From Apoderus coryli (taxonomy: Eukaryota > Arthropoda > Insecta > Coleoptera > Attelabidae), in contig OU452210.1 in assembly GCA_911728435.2 (NCBI GenBank), forward strand, positions 2,666,001-2,730,000: a stretch of 64,000 nucleotides of DNA, in the 5' to 3' direction. Shown here piece after piece: positions 11,949 to 22,800 of the stretch. Position 1 is the first letter of the stretch; each line of letters starts with the position of its first letter. Both the position numbers and the translations under genes were made by a program. Below the pieces are notes generated by a model. The model ran no database searches. It had not been told where the DNA came from and saw nothing but the letters and a program-made list of their open reading frames with translations.

Positions 11949-12343
11949 TTTTTTTTTAACAAATCTTTATTCAAATATTTCCTGTTTTACATACACATGG
12001 TTACAAAATTCTTTAAACAGTGTTTGAAGGCAACACTGGTCTCAAGAATAGGTTTACAGAACTAAATCAACAGTGCTCACACCTATACACAAATCATCAT
12101 AATATTCTGAATAATATTTATGCATATATCTACAAAAATAACAAAACCAAAAAAAAGTAATATCCCACATACGATCCGATCACAAAAAGCAATACGATTC
12201 AAACAGATAATCATTACAATACTATAAAAAAAACGAAAAAAAAAGAGAAAATGTTGGATTAAAAAAGAAAAAATGAAAACGGCAACAAGCAGGAGGGAGA
12301 TGCAACTCACACAGGGAATGGTTATGACAGTTCTACCAGCCAT
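11949..12343 (-). mobile_element. Polyadenylated retroposed 3' end, minus strand
   Basis: Read on the minus strand, the sequence ends with GAATAAAGATTTGTT followed by a run of ten A residues, which looks like a reverse-transcribed polyadenylated RNA. The frame at 12083-12343 is a hydrophobic low-complexity reading of a T-rich stretch and has no recognisable domain. The source transcript is unknown. Confidence 0.4.
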
Positions 12344-13920
12344 TCAAATTTCATTATTTTTGTCATGCGACACATGTTAGTTAAAAAATAATTTGGTTTT
12401 CTATTTTATTAAAACTCGAAAATACAAATTTTCAATGAATTCTGTAATTTATTTTGATCTTCATGCATGTATACATGCTATGCGATGATGTAGAATATTA
12501 AAATTTAAAAATAATAACATTATTTCAGAAAACCATTTTGTAGGCACCATTTAGTTACTTTTGCTCTTGAAATGCGTGAAATCTGAAAATAAATATTACA
12601 AAAACTAGGTGTCCTAGATTTAAACCATAGAAAATATAAATGAAAATAGTTCTATATTTTTATAAACATAATTATCTATCGCAGCTAATTAGCCGGTCTT
12701 TCTGATTGGAATTAATGTTTCGTCAGTGGTTATTTAAAAAATTTCGTTGAAAACAAAACAGTTAAATAATATAAAATTTCTCTAAAAATAACTTTTATCA
12801 AAAATTGTTATGCTCAATCTGCGAGCAATGGAACATCAACTCCAAAATATTTGGCAAAAATTTTGTTTTTTTTTTATTAGCAGCTGTGAACATATACATC
12901 TATTTAAAATCAGTATATATGACGAAAAATATAAAATTTTCAGATTAATTACAGTAATTAGCTCTCTTGATTATATAGTATTTATGCAAAATATATAGGA
13001 TGTTGTAATATGAAGTGAATTGGATATTCCTATACAATTATGTGGATGTGAAGTCATTGTTATACTTTGTTACTCTTGTGAACTAAATAAATAAAATAGA
13101 CATTCTATTTCCATTTTGGGTTTTCGTTGATTTATTCATATTAGAGTTAGGAAATTGGTGGTATAACTATTTGCAGGCGAAAATCTATTTAATTAGATAC
13201 TTATATTAAAACGAGTTTCCCTATTGTTTCCATTGCAACCACACAAACTTCTTTTCGGATTATTTTTCTGCATAAGCTTTTTGTAAATCCCTATCGAGAG
13301 AGCTCCCTCGCGAAGTACCCCAATCTGTTGCTAGTCTGACGTTGCTAGCATTCCGCCGGCTTGTTCAAAGTAACAAAACGATACTCGAGAAAACATAAAT
13401 ATCAAAAATATACGTATGGCCGCATAACAAGTCAGTTTGTTTCAATATACAATACAATACTATTGAAAAAATTAAAATAATATTCACTATTGAGATTTAA
13501 CGAAACGCCGTACGAAATGCAAAGCTGTCCGCAACGTACATAGTACCTACATACCAAGGAAGTTAAAGAAGCTAAAATTCACAACAAAATATCGCTACGT
13601 CTCAGGCCACATTAAAACTCTCCCATCGTAGAAAAGAAGTCCATATTCAACACATTGATTGGACAGTCTAGACGTTGGAACAACAGCCGTTTTGAGCATA
13701 ATTTGTGCTGCTCAAATCTTGATAATTTATAGAATTTAATTTAATTTTATGAAATTCAATTCGATTTCACTACCTTTAATTAAGTATTATGATTTTAATT
13801 GATTTGATTTATTTATTTATTATTTAATTTAATTAATTTTTATAAATTTGTAAATGTAGTTTTAAGTACTCTTTTTTTTTTCTCTGTAAATTATATCTAC
13901 TATAATTATATAAGTATATG
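12344..13920. other. Intergenic
   Basis: No gene or definite repeat recognised. The stretch near 13250-13700 is somewhat GC-richer but has no long frame. Confidence 0.4.
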
Positions 13921-13929
13921 CATAATATA

Positions 13930-14160
13930 TTTTTCTATTTCAAGGGAGGTATGTTGGTTTAGTCGTAATGGTGTAGCAGGATTAAAATTTGGTATCAGTT
14001 TGTACTGCCTTTTTAATCCTTTTTGCAGTTTTTGGTATTTCTAATCATTGTTTACGTACAAGAATATGTGTTTTTTTTTCTTTTTTTTATATATCTTTTT
14101 ATGTATCCTAAGTTTTTTTTATGTAAATGAACTGCAAATAAACGTATTATTATTATATAA
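13930..14160 (+). mobile_element. 3' tail of a non-LTR retrotransposon
   Basis: T-rich 3' UTR-like sequence ending CAAATAAACGTATTATTATTA. This tail, with its ATT repeats, is typical of insect jockey/CR1-type elements. It abuts the opposite-strand reverse transcriptase remnant that follows. Confidence 0.45.
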
Positions 14161-14339
14161 TAAACGGGAGGCCCTAACAAATCTAGGGGTCACCTGGGTA
14201 ACAAATTAGAGTATGATATAATGCTGTTTAAAGTCTTATATGATATGATTAAGCCTCTGATATTCCTATGCTGATTCAGTGTGTTCAACCTTAATTCATT
14301 CAGCAAGGATTATGCTTGAACACATAATTGATAGGCCTC

Positions 14340-15000
14340 GAGTAACCAATCTTAAAATGAATATACCTTCCTAAGGAAACGCTGCTGGACTCTCTCACCG
14401 CTGGCAACATGGCAAGCATAATAGGGATTCCATAGGGCAATAGCATACTCCAAAAGTAGTTCCACTAGTGCCGTGTAAATAACTTAATAGTATTTACATT
14501 AGAACCTGGACCGCTCTGTATTGCTAACCTAATCCAGGAAGCATCCAAATCGACCGCCAGATCCCTGACAATTTAAAGTTTGCTCAAAAACCGGCTGCGC
14601 GATGAAATAGTCATATAAAAAAGGCCCTGTAATAAGGTTGAAATTAATATAGAAACATTTTGATACTTTTAATTCAATTTCACCAGTGCAAAAAACAACA
14701 ACAAAAACAAGAACAATCAGTGGAGCACTCATTCTCTCATAACACATAAGATTTTCGGGAAAAAGTTTGAATTCGATCTGTATAAATTCGATATTAAGGC
14801 GATATTGATACCTAAATTGTTAAATAATAAAAGGCCCAAGTGGGACCCTTGGGGAATACCGGTCAATTAGCTTTCTAAACAATTAAACAGGGGCAGAGAC
14901 CCAAGCACTATGAAACTTGCGAATCAGAAGTCGATGATTAAGACTATTAAAAGCCTTAGAAAAACTGCTTTTATAAATGCACCGCTCGGTTAATATAATT
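14340..15000 (-). mobile_element. Non-LTR reverse transcriptase remnant, minus strand
   Basis: On the minus strand, going down in coordinates, the fragments are FSKAFNSLNHRLLIRKF (near 14950), GIPQGSHLGLLLF (near 14860), ELKVSKCFYINF (near 14660), VRDLAVDLDASW (near 14560) and LLLEYAIALWNPYY...ERVQQRFLRK (near 14460-14370). These are the DFSKAFD, GVPQGSxLGP, post-catalytic, RDLGV and LEYxxxxWxPYY motifs of jockey-clade reverse transcriptases. Several frameshifts and stops make it inactive. The catalytic YxDD is not preserved in a form I can read. Confidence 0.78.
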
Positions 15001-15009
15001 TCATGAGTA

Positions 15010-16145
15010 TAGCAAACTCTGTAAACAATATTAGAATAAATAATAAGACACAAACGATATCGTCAGTTTCTGTCGACCCATGCCTCTGTCTGGTTAACAA
15101 GACTGAGGCCCTGCTAATTTAAAAAAAATTCCCGTGTATAGGTAAAGCCAATAGTTTTGTCGGCTATGCCACAAAATTATTTATTCTATTTCTATTTACG
15201 GACACAAATTCTTTTAATAATTCTTTATATTGTGGGCCAGTGTTATTAAATGAACTGAAATGTGATTAATAATTTTAAGATTCTCTAAACCAGGGTTATT
15301 AAATACTTAGTAACTAAGTAACCCGATTTTAAGCCTTTTCTTGAGGCGCCGGCGCCGTTGCCTCATTGTAAACATGCGAATCAATAGTTTTTTTTTTATT
15401 AAACAATGCACTCTTTTATTTTAATACTTTAAACGCTGGAGTAATTATGTAAATATTCATTAATTTTGTCTGAAAAACAAATTAAACAAACAATATATGT
15501 ATTGATGATAAAATCTTAGCATAAAAATTTATCTATGCTACATTACCTAAAAATAAAACGTCTCCTAAATATATCTAACAATGATTTACGTGTTTCGAGT
15601 CTATATTATTTAATTTTGTTGTTTCACAGTTTGAAAGCCGTAAAATAGTTTTGCAACAAAATACGTATATATTATATATCTATTTTCAGTGTAATTTTAT
15701 ATTTTTTTAATTCCAAATATCCAATTCCAATTTAATTTGGCATTTTTGTGTTTCCAAATCATGTGGTATAATGATTATTCATGATCATAAGATCAAAAAC
15801 CATAAATTTTGTTCAGTGTCCAATTTTTGTCTTTAGATATAAGTACATTTTTGTAGGCGGCGTTACTATACTTATACAACAACCCAATTAATTTTCTTAG
15901 TAGTCATTTAAACGTATGTATTGCATAGATATATTTCGATATTTATTTTGGCATCTTTTTTTTTTCGGAATATTTTTTAACTAATTTTTGTATTTATATT
16001 TCAATGACTCAAGTCTGACAGTACTGATCAGGGGATATCCTTCATCCTCACTTGTATTTGCTAAATCCATGCATTTTCATAGTTCATGGATTTAGTTTTT
16101 TAAATGAAACACATGATAAGGTGAGTGAAACCATCTGTGTATATT
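15010..16145. other. Intergenic, AT-rich
   Basis: No gene seen. Small palindromes are present: a GGCGCCGGCGCC core near 15347, and an 11-bp stem, CTAAATCCATG at 16061 with CATGGATTTAG at 16085. Confidence 0.45.
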
Positions 16146-16148
16146 GTA

Positions 16149-16690
16149 CGGGGTGATTCCTATGCTTATCTGTATAATTTATTAAAATGAAAAAAAAAAT
16201 CCAATAACTTTTCCAAAGAACTGAGAAATAAGGAACGACTACGTGAATTTATTACAAAATGTGTCTAATCCGAGCCTGTATTTTGAAACGTAGTCTGTTT
16301 ATATTCAACATTATTTTTGTCGTATCAATCACGAATTGTGAATCAGAGTTACTTAGTGTTTATTGAGAAGTCAAGTTTAAATCGTCGATAATCCTAATGC
16401 GATTCAGGGAATGAATTAACTGGCTCTGTTAGAGATATTAGGCATGCCAAGTGATTTGTGCAGAATGGTGCACCTGCCTCTTTTAGACGGGAAGTGGAAT
16501 ACCAGTTTTCCGAATAGGTGTATGGGTAAAATTGGGCTAATATCGAGCTCACCTGACCTAAATCCTTGCGAGTTTTTCTTGTGGGGTCTTATGAGAAGTT
16601 TAGTTTTCAGTAATCGATGAGTAGAACCTTTGGCGTAGGATACCTATCGACGCTAACACTGTTAGCATCCTCATGAGGCGAAACTACACT
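16149..16690 (+). mobile_element. Mariner/Tc1-like element remnant
   Basis: The left end GGGGTGATTCCTATGC (from 16149) resembles the ends of the copies at 2704 and 30111. From 16461 the plus strand reads QNGAPASFRREVEYQFSE, then a stop. After a frame change it reads SSPDLNPCEFFLWGLMRS (near 16550-16605), the DDE transposase signature. Frameshift, stops and a missing N-terminal half show it is dead. Confidence 0.75.
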
Positions 16691-16967
16691 AAACTATTTA
16701 AAACAGTTTTAATTTTCTGCTGAGAATCTGCTGAAAGTGTTAACGAAACGCGCGTCGATATTTAAAAAAGGGGTTTGGTGAAGTGGTAAAACGAGTTTTT
16801 CAATTTTTAGTTTTCCCTATTAGACGGTGAAATGTTTACTTCGAGCAGAGTGTTTGTTCTGAAGTTAGTGGTGACAACTTTGTACAAATTATGTGAACTA
16901 GTCCTAGACAAATTTTGTAAATGTTATTCAATTGAATTAATTTTGTACACAGTAGTATAATCTTAGG

Positions 16968-17072
16968 TTAAGGCTCATTATTTGGGTATTTCACCACTAT
17001 TTAAAATTTTAAACATTAATCATTAAAATAATCTTTTGGGATTAGTAATAAAAGCTACAACGTGAATGAATA
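16968..17072 (+). repeat. Half copy of the 6704-7010 MITE
   Basis: TTAAGGCTCATTATTTGGG, then TATTTCACCACTATTTAAAA, matches the left end of the 6704 element in direct orientation, and the similarity continues to an ACGTGAATGxA stretch. No inverted partner is seen nearby. Confidence 0.55.
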
Positions 17073-19020
17073 AATTCGTCAATGGTTTTTATTTGTCAAT
17101 TATCAAATATTGATCCAAATTCTGAAAATATCTATAGAAAACTCTAAGAGACATTGTTCACCCGTTATTATTCTGATAGTTTCTTTTAATTTCTTTTTTG
17201 TGGAGTTAGGTTCGTATTCCATAATTTCGACGTGTCCTATAGAATCCTATAGGTACCTGTTTGATACGCGTGATCGCCTATGTATACCTAAGTACAATCT
17301 TAAGATTTACCCTGTATGTACAAAATCCTCAATCAACTTTAAAGGCTGTCATGGGGCAGGAAACATGCCTCTTAAGTATAAAAGTCTTAAAATTATATTT
17401 CGATGTCACGCCCTGCCCCAAAGTATTTGCAACAGGAATTAAAAAATGTTTCCTAAATTATATAAAATTGATTTTCTATTTTTCATTAGATTTACTGATA
17501 TTGGGTGTATATAAAAATGTAGGTGATGACAAAATAGGTATTTCAGCTTCATTGTTTGCTTGTTTCATGTCAGCTTTACGAAAAACGTTAGTACTCTCTC
17601 AATGCAATGTTGCAATTTTTTACGTTGGTTATTAAAACATTCCACCGTTTGTTTTGATAATAATGAAAACAATATTCTTTTAGATAAACTACTGCTCGGC
17701 TGACACTTTTAGAGTAGATATTTCGTAATTTTTTTACGTAGACTGTACTTCTGTGTTGTATCGCAATATGTGATATCCAAACCAACCAAAGCATATTACC
17801 GAAAATCTTTTAAGACATTTGATGTTTAATCAGCTTGACTTCTACGCTGAAATAACGGCGGAAGTCGTCTTGCTTGTAGGTATGTGGTCTGTGTGGTGCT
17901 AACATGGAAATTAACTCAAAGTTTGTAAAAAAGTTTAAGCTTGACTGAGGAATGGGGGTTGTTTTATTAGAAATGCTATCATCCAATGCCATCTTTACTA
18001 AAAATGTGTCACAATATTTATGTTTTTAAAATTGACTGTAGGTAGCATAATCGTATATTTTTAAATTTGAACCTGTTTCTATATTAACCTGGTTCAATTT
18101 GATTGATTTTTGAATTGTATTCTTATTTGGCATAAGATTGAACCATCCTGTAGAAAATTTACGTAAATACAATTAGTTTGAAGAGGGGAGCGCCACACGA
18201 ATCTCATAACAACATAACACTCATGTCGATTCCATGCACATGTTGCACAAAGATTTTGAGCAACCTGTATTTCAGTCATCTATCTGCTGAAATCAATGCT
18301 AGAAGATTGGAAAATGCACACAATTTTCACGCGACGACGAATTCTGTCGTCTATAGTCGAGCCGTGCCGCCCTATATGGTTTGGCATGAATCTCCGATGT
18401 ATAAAATTACATACATCTCTTTTTCGCCGCTACTATCTAAAAATACCACAGCCTACGGTTATTTTGAGAGAATTGTATACAATTTTCTTTTAATCAGATA
18501 AAAGTAAACTTTTTCGTTTGCGCGGTTGGATTAAATGATCAAATGTATACAGACATAATAAGTCTCACCTAACTAACCTTACACTTAGACCCCTTGTCAG
18601 AACTTGATGAAACTAATTTATTGTATCTTAAATAATGAAATGTCATATGTTTACATCATTCATGTCCATCTTACTCTTTTGTTCAGTTAAATTATAAGAA
18701 GAAAACTTATCAAATGCAAGGATTCAACCTATGTTAAATCTATAAAACAATTTTTGAGTTATTTTTGAAATTTGGATAGCGATTTGTGGTGAATATATAG
18801 TTCAAAGGGATCTGGATTCATTCAGAAGATACTTTGGAGATTAGTCATATTAAGGAGACACAGGATCTTTGTGTAGGTGGTAGAAATTTGAATAAAATTC
18901 AAGCAATAGAAATCCTAATATCTAAAACAAAGCCGATCTAGCGCCGCTTTTTAAAAGAGTGGGGTTTTAGTGACGCTTAAACGATCTGGTTTAGATTTTT
19001 GAGTATAGTTTAAGCACTTT
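17073..19020. other. Upstream region of the projectin gene
   Basis: Overlapping frames of 107-124 codons (17110-17635, 18178-18501) lack domains, overlap one another in several frames and show no coding bias. Distal regulatory sequence for projectin may be here, but I recognise no specific site. Confidence 0.4.
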
Positions 19021-19030
19021 TAGTCAGTGC
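19004..19030 (+). promoter_or_regulatory. bt: Candidate core promoter of projectin
   Basis: An arthropod initiator-type TCAGT at 19024-19028 follows a TATAGTT at 19004-19010. The spacing is shorter than the usual TATA-to-start distance, so the TATA call is weak. A second TCAGT lies near 19250. Confidence 0.25.
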
Positions 19031-19201
19031 TTTGGAGGCCACGAAGCAACCTCTAGTTTTAGACGAACGACTCTAAAAACGACGCGCTGAGCGACGGGAC
19101 GACTTAAAATAATATAAAAATTTGAACGCGAGCCGCGAGTATTTTTGTGCGTGTTGTGAAGTGTTTTTGGCCAGTTTTTAAACTTCACATCCTTGTAAGA
19201 A
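19023..19201 (+). other. bt: Candidate 5' UTR exon of projectin
   Basis: GC-richer sequence between the initiator-like TCAGT and overlapping donors (GTAAGA at 19195, GTAAGT at 19202). An acceptor TTTTAG at 19503-19508 lies before the start codon, so a leader intron of about 300 bp is plausible. Transcript data would settle it. Confidence 0.35.
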
Positions 19202-19555
19202 GTAAGTTTAAGTGGCTTCTTCATTTGTGAGCATCAGTGAAAAAAAAAATCAGTGCAGTTAGTGTTCAAAGCTAAAGCCATTAGTGATAGTTATATTAAC
19301 TAGTTGCGCGTCATATAATCATTACTTTCATCTTGATTAAAAACCCTTAAATGATTCATAGACCATGATATACCATAATTCAGTAAATAAATAAAGTTGT
19401 ATAATTTAAAAAAATGGTCTTTTAATCATTTGGGGTGAATTAAACATATAATGTGCTTCATCAATTCTTCAACCAACGCTGATTTAAAACTGATTTTTGG
19501 GGTTTTAGGATAGGGTTAATGACAGCTATTTCGGAATCATAAACACATAGAAAGC

Positions 19556-19868
19556 ATGGGAGTGGCAGAGGATTTCGCTCCCAGCTTTACACAGAAGCCG
19601 CAACTCAGGCAAGAAGATGATGGAAACAAACTTGTCTTCGAGTGTCAGTTGCTGTCTTCCCCAAAACCTGATATACAATGGTACAGAAGCGATATACCAT
19701 TATCTGAAGACAGTAGAACAAACTTTAAAATACAGTCAATAGGCACAAATAAATTTTTAGTAGTTTTGGAACTAGACGATGTTATCGAAACAGATGCTGG
19801 CCTGTATAAGGTCAAAGCAAAAAATACGATGGGAGAGGTCGCAGCCTCCATCAACTTGAATTTCAGCC
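19556..19868 (+). CDS. bt: bt exon 1: start and Ig1
   Basis: Start ATG, then an Ig domain from APSFTQKP through DIQWYRS to [11 protein letters not shown] and INLNFS. It ends in phase 1 before GTAAGT. A 47-nt leader precedes it after the acceptor at 19508. Confidence 0.9.
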
Positions 19869-22800
19869 GTAAGTGAATTTCTTTGCTAAAATACGTAATT
19901 CATATTCAACGTTATTCATACTTTATAATCAATGCCAAGTTCCATATTCATCGAGAATTTCTGATGTATCCTAAAATATCTTGACATTACATATACACAG
20001 GAAACCATTCATTTCGAAAACGTTTATAACAGCTTTAGTTTTCTGAAAATATATGTATGTTTTTTTTTACAGCTATGGACGAACCGAAAGAAAAGTAAGT
20101 GCAGAGTCGATCAAAAATCAACAATATTTATTGTTTTTCTTTAGAAATTATCCCAAGCAGATGCAATATTTCTGTATAAGTGATTTATAATTATTATTAA
20201 ACTTCAAGCATTTGTAATCTAATGATAATTTATAAAGCAATATTTTATCTTTATTTAAAATTAAGGGGTGGTAAAATAATCTAAATTAAAATATTTATAG
20301 ACAAATTGATGGACTTGCACCTACTTTCGCTAAAAAACCTGCAATAAGACAGGAAGAAGATGGGAAAAGGTTACTATTTGAATGCCGAATACAAGCTGAT
20401 CCCCGCCCAGTTGTGAATTGGTTCCATAACAATAATCCTGTTAAGGAATCTTCCCGTCATAAGGTAGTTACACAAAATTTAAAATATCTTTTATTTTAAC
20501 GAAAGGTAGCACAGTGTATTTTTTTGGAATGATGAATATGTGTTAATGTAACAATTCTTTGGCAATGAGTCTCCATTCTATTTTTAAATATTTTATGGCA
20601 CCTGCTTGTTTTCCAGTATTTGCCGTATTTCGAAGGCTTATCTCTGTATTTCAAAACTTGACGATAATTGTTTCTTTCCACTAGAAATTACTTTGGGCAG
20701 TGGATTTTTGATATCATCAAAACCAAAAGAAACAATATTCGGCTTTTGCATTCCATTTGATATCCTTATTAATCAATTGATTAAATTGATTTGCAACTGG
20801 TCTCCGATTTATAAAATTTCTATAAGAATTTGACTTTATAACAGATTGTTTAAATAAGATTTTGCATATGACTAGGAGTACAATAACATACTTAATCTGC
20901 CGATTTAAATACATTAGAAGTTTTTCGGATTAACCTTCGATGTCTGGAAAGCAAAAAAATAACCAATAATAATTGTAGTTTTATTCAAATTTTGGTTTCT
21001 TGGACCAAGGTTCATTAATATCTTATATTTATTATTAGTCCAAAAAGGAAAACCATTTAGCAAAGTTTTGACAATACCCTTGCTGTCTCTGGGAATTTAT
21101 TATATTCAATTTTCCCACAAAATGAACTTGAAAAAAAAAGGAACAATAACAAAGTAATAAAAATGGTTGTATCTAGAATATTTAGTTATTTAAATTAACG
21201 TCAGTGGCGTTCTTCAGAGTATGTAGTATATGAAAATTATAAATTAAAAACGAATATTTTGGAGTAGAATTTGAAAATAAGTATTAGAAACAATTTTTTT
21301 GTAGAACTCTACGTTCGTTTTGCTGAAAATCTTAGAATACTAATCTTATTGGGATACTTATCGCTATTGCAGTGAACTAATTTTATATGAATGGCTTTCG
21401 TGTCGCTTACAGTCACTAAAACGTGCTGCTAAGTTGCCAGTCAAAAAGCATATAGGAAGCGTCCTGTTTTTGAAATATGTGTTTTTATGTACAGCTATTC
21501 AAGAAAAAAAAAACCAAAGAACACTAAAATTGAAAATGAAAGTGAAATTATTGATTTTGATGTGAATGAGTACTCTATATTATTCTCCTAAAGTTTGAGT
21601 TTTGAGAAATATGAAATCACGTTATAAAAATAATTAATTTCAGTTGAGGATAGACAAGGATGGACACTCGTACTTTGCAACCCTTGAAATAATAAACGTA
21701 ACGGTTGAGGATGCTGGAAAATACAAGGTGACTGCAAAGAATGAGTTGGGAGAAAGTAATGCGACCATCAGCCTCAATTTTGACAGTAAGTTAAATGTAG
21801 TGTTTCTTTCCCTTGCTTTGTGTGTCAAGAAAAAGACGACGAAGTGTGCCTAATATCCATTTTTGGCCAAAGCGGAATAACTATAAATAACACGCGGAGG
21901 CTTTAGAAGACAGCTTTTAACATATCCCTGTAGAATAGTGCTTAATGCGTCCGGAGTTTTGATCTGGAATGCAAATTTTGTATCAAATCGTTGTTATTGT
22001 CGGGGATTATTTACGTTTCACACATAATAAAGTAGGCCAGATCACACATCATCTACTTCTAAATACTCCAGAAAGCATTGAAGCCGCAGCTGGACAAGTA
22101 AGTCAGCACTCGTGCACAGTACAATGGACTAACCGACGCTTAATCTCAGCTCAGCTTTTAATTTTGCAGTTTTTTAACATTTCCATTTCTAATCAGTGTA
22201 CATTCTATTCCAAGAACGTTTTGTGTGAGTTAAAGCTTAGAATAGATAGAAATGTAAGTTGTTATTATCCACCTGCATTGCAATGGTGGTGTGGATGGAA
22301 ATACAAACAACTGGCTGGATTGTGTTTATCTTATGTTTTCTAGGCCTTAGAAGTTCCTGCAAAAGGCTCTTCCACCACCCGCACCATCAACACTTGTACT
22401 ATTTAACATTTATAACTATTCAAAGGCCATGTTCTTGCAAATATGACACTTGTATTTCAGAGTTGAATTACACCATATATATATTTATAATATCACTTTT
22501 AACACTGTTAAGCCGTAACGATTAAAAGCTGAGCTTTTTATTTTTCGGTGAGCATTGTAAGTTGCGCGAGTGTTGCTGGCTGTCCATAAGCATGATAGCC
22601 AGTTTAGGAGAATTTCTTGAATAGGCGATGAGGCTCCAGTGCCAGAACAAGAAGGTATCAGACCAACATTTACTGAGCGTCCTGTTATCAGACAAACTGA
22701 TGATGGTACCACCATTACATTCGAATGTCGCTGCGTCGGAGAGCCGAAGCCAGAACTTCAATGGTATGTATGAAACCTGAATAGTGCACTACGTTAGTAG

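Noticed and set aside
12083..12343. 86-codon hydrophobic minus-strand frame (membrane-protein look)
   Set aside because: It is a reading of a T-rich low-complexity stretch next to a retroposed poly-A end.
17110..17635. Overlapping frames of 110 and 124 codons upstream of bt
   Set aside because: Two overlapping frames, no recognisable domain, no splice or promoter context, composition as in the surrounding non-coding DNA.
18178..18501. 107-codon frame and its overlapping partner
   Set aside because: Open in several frames on both strands at once, no domain; probably chance or an old repeat.
22072..22097. Possible 26-nt microexon between Ig2 and Ig3 (CCAG acceptor, GTAAGT donor)
   Set aside because: It would leave phase 0, incompatible with exon 5, whose direct junction with exon 4 gives an unbroken linker.
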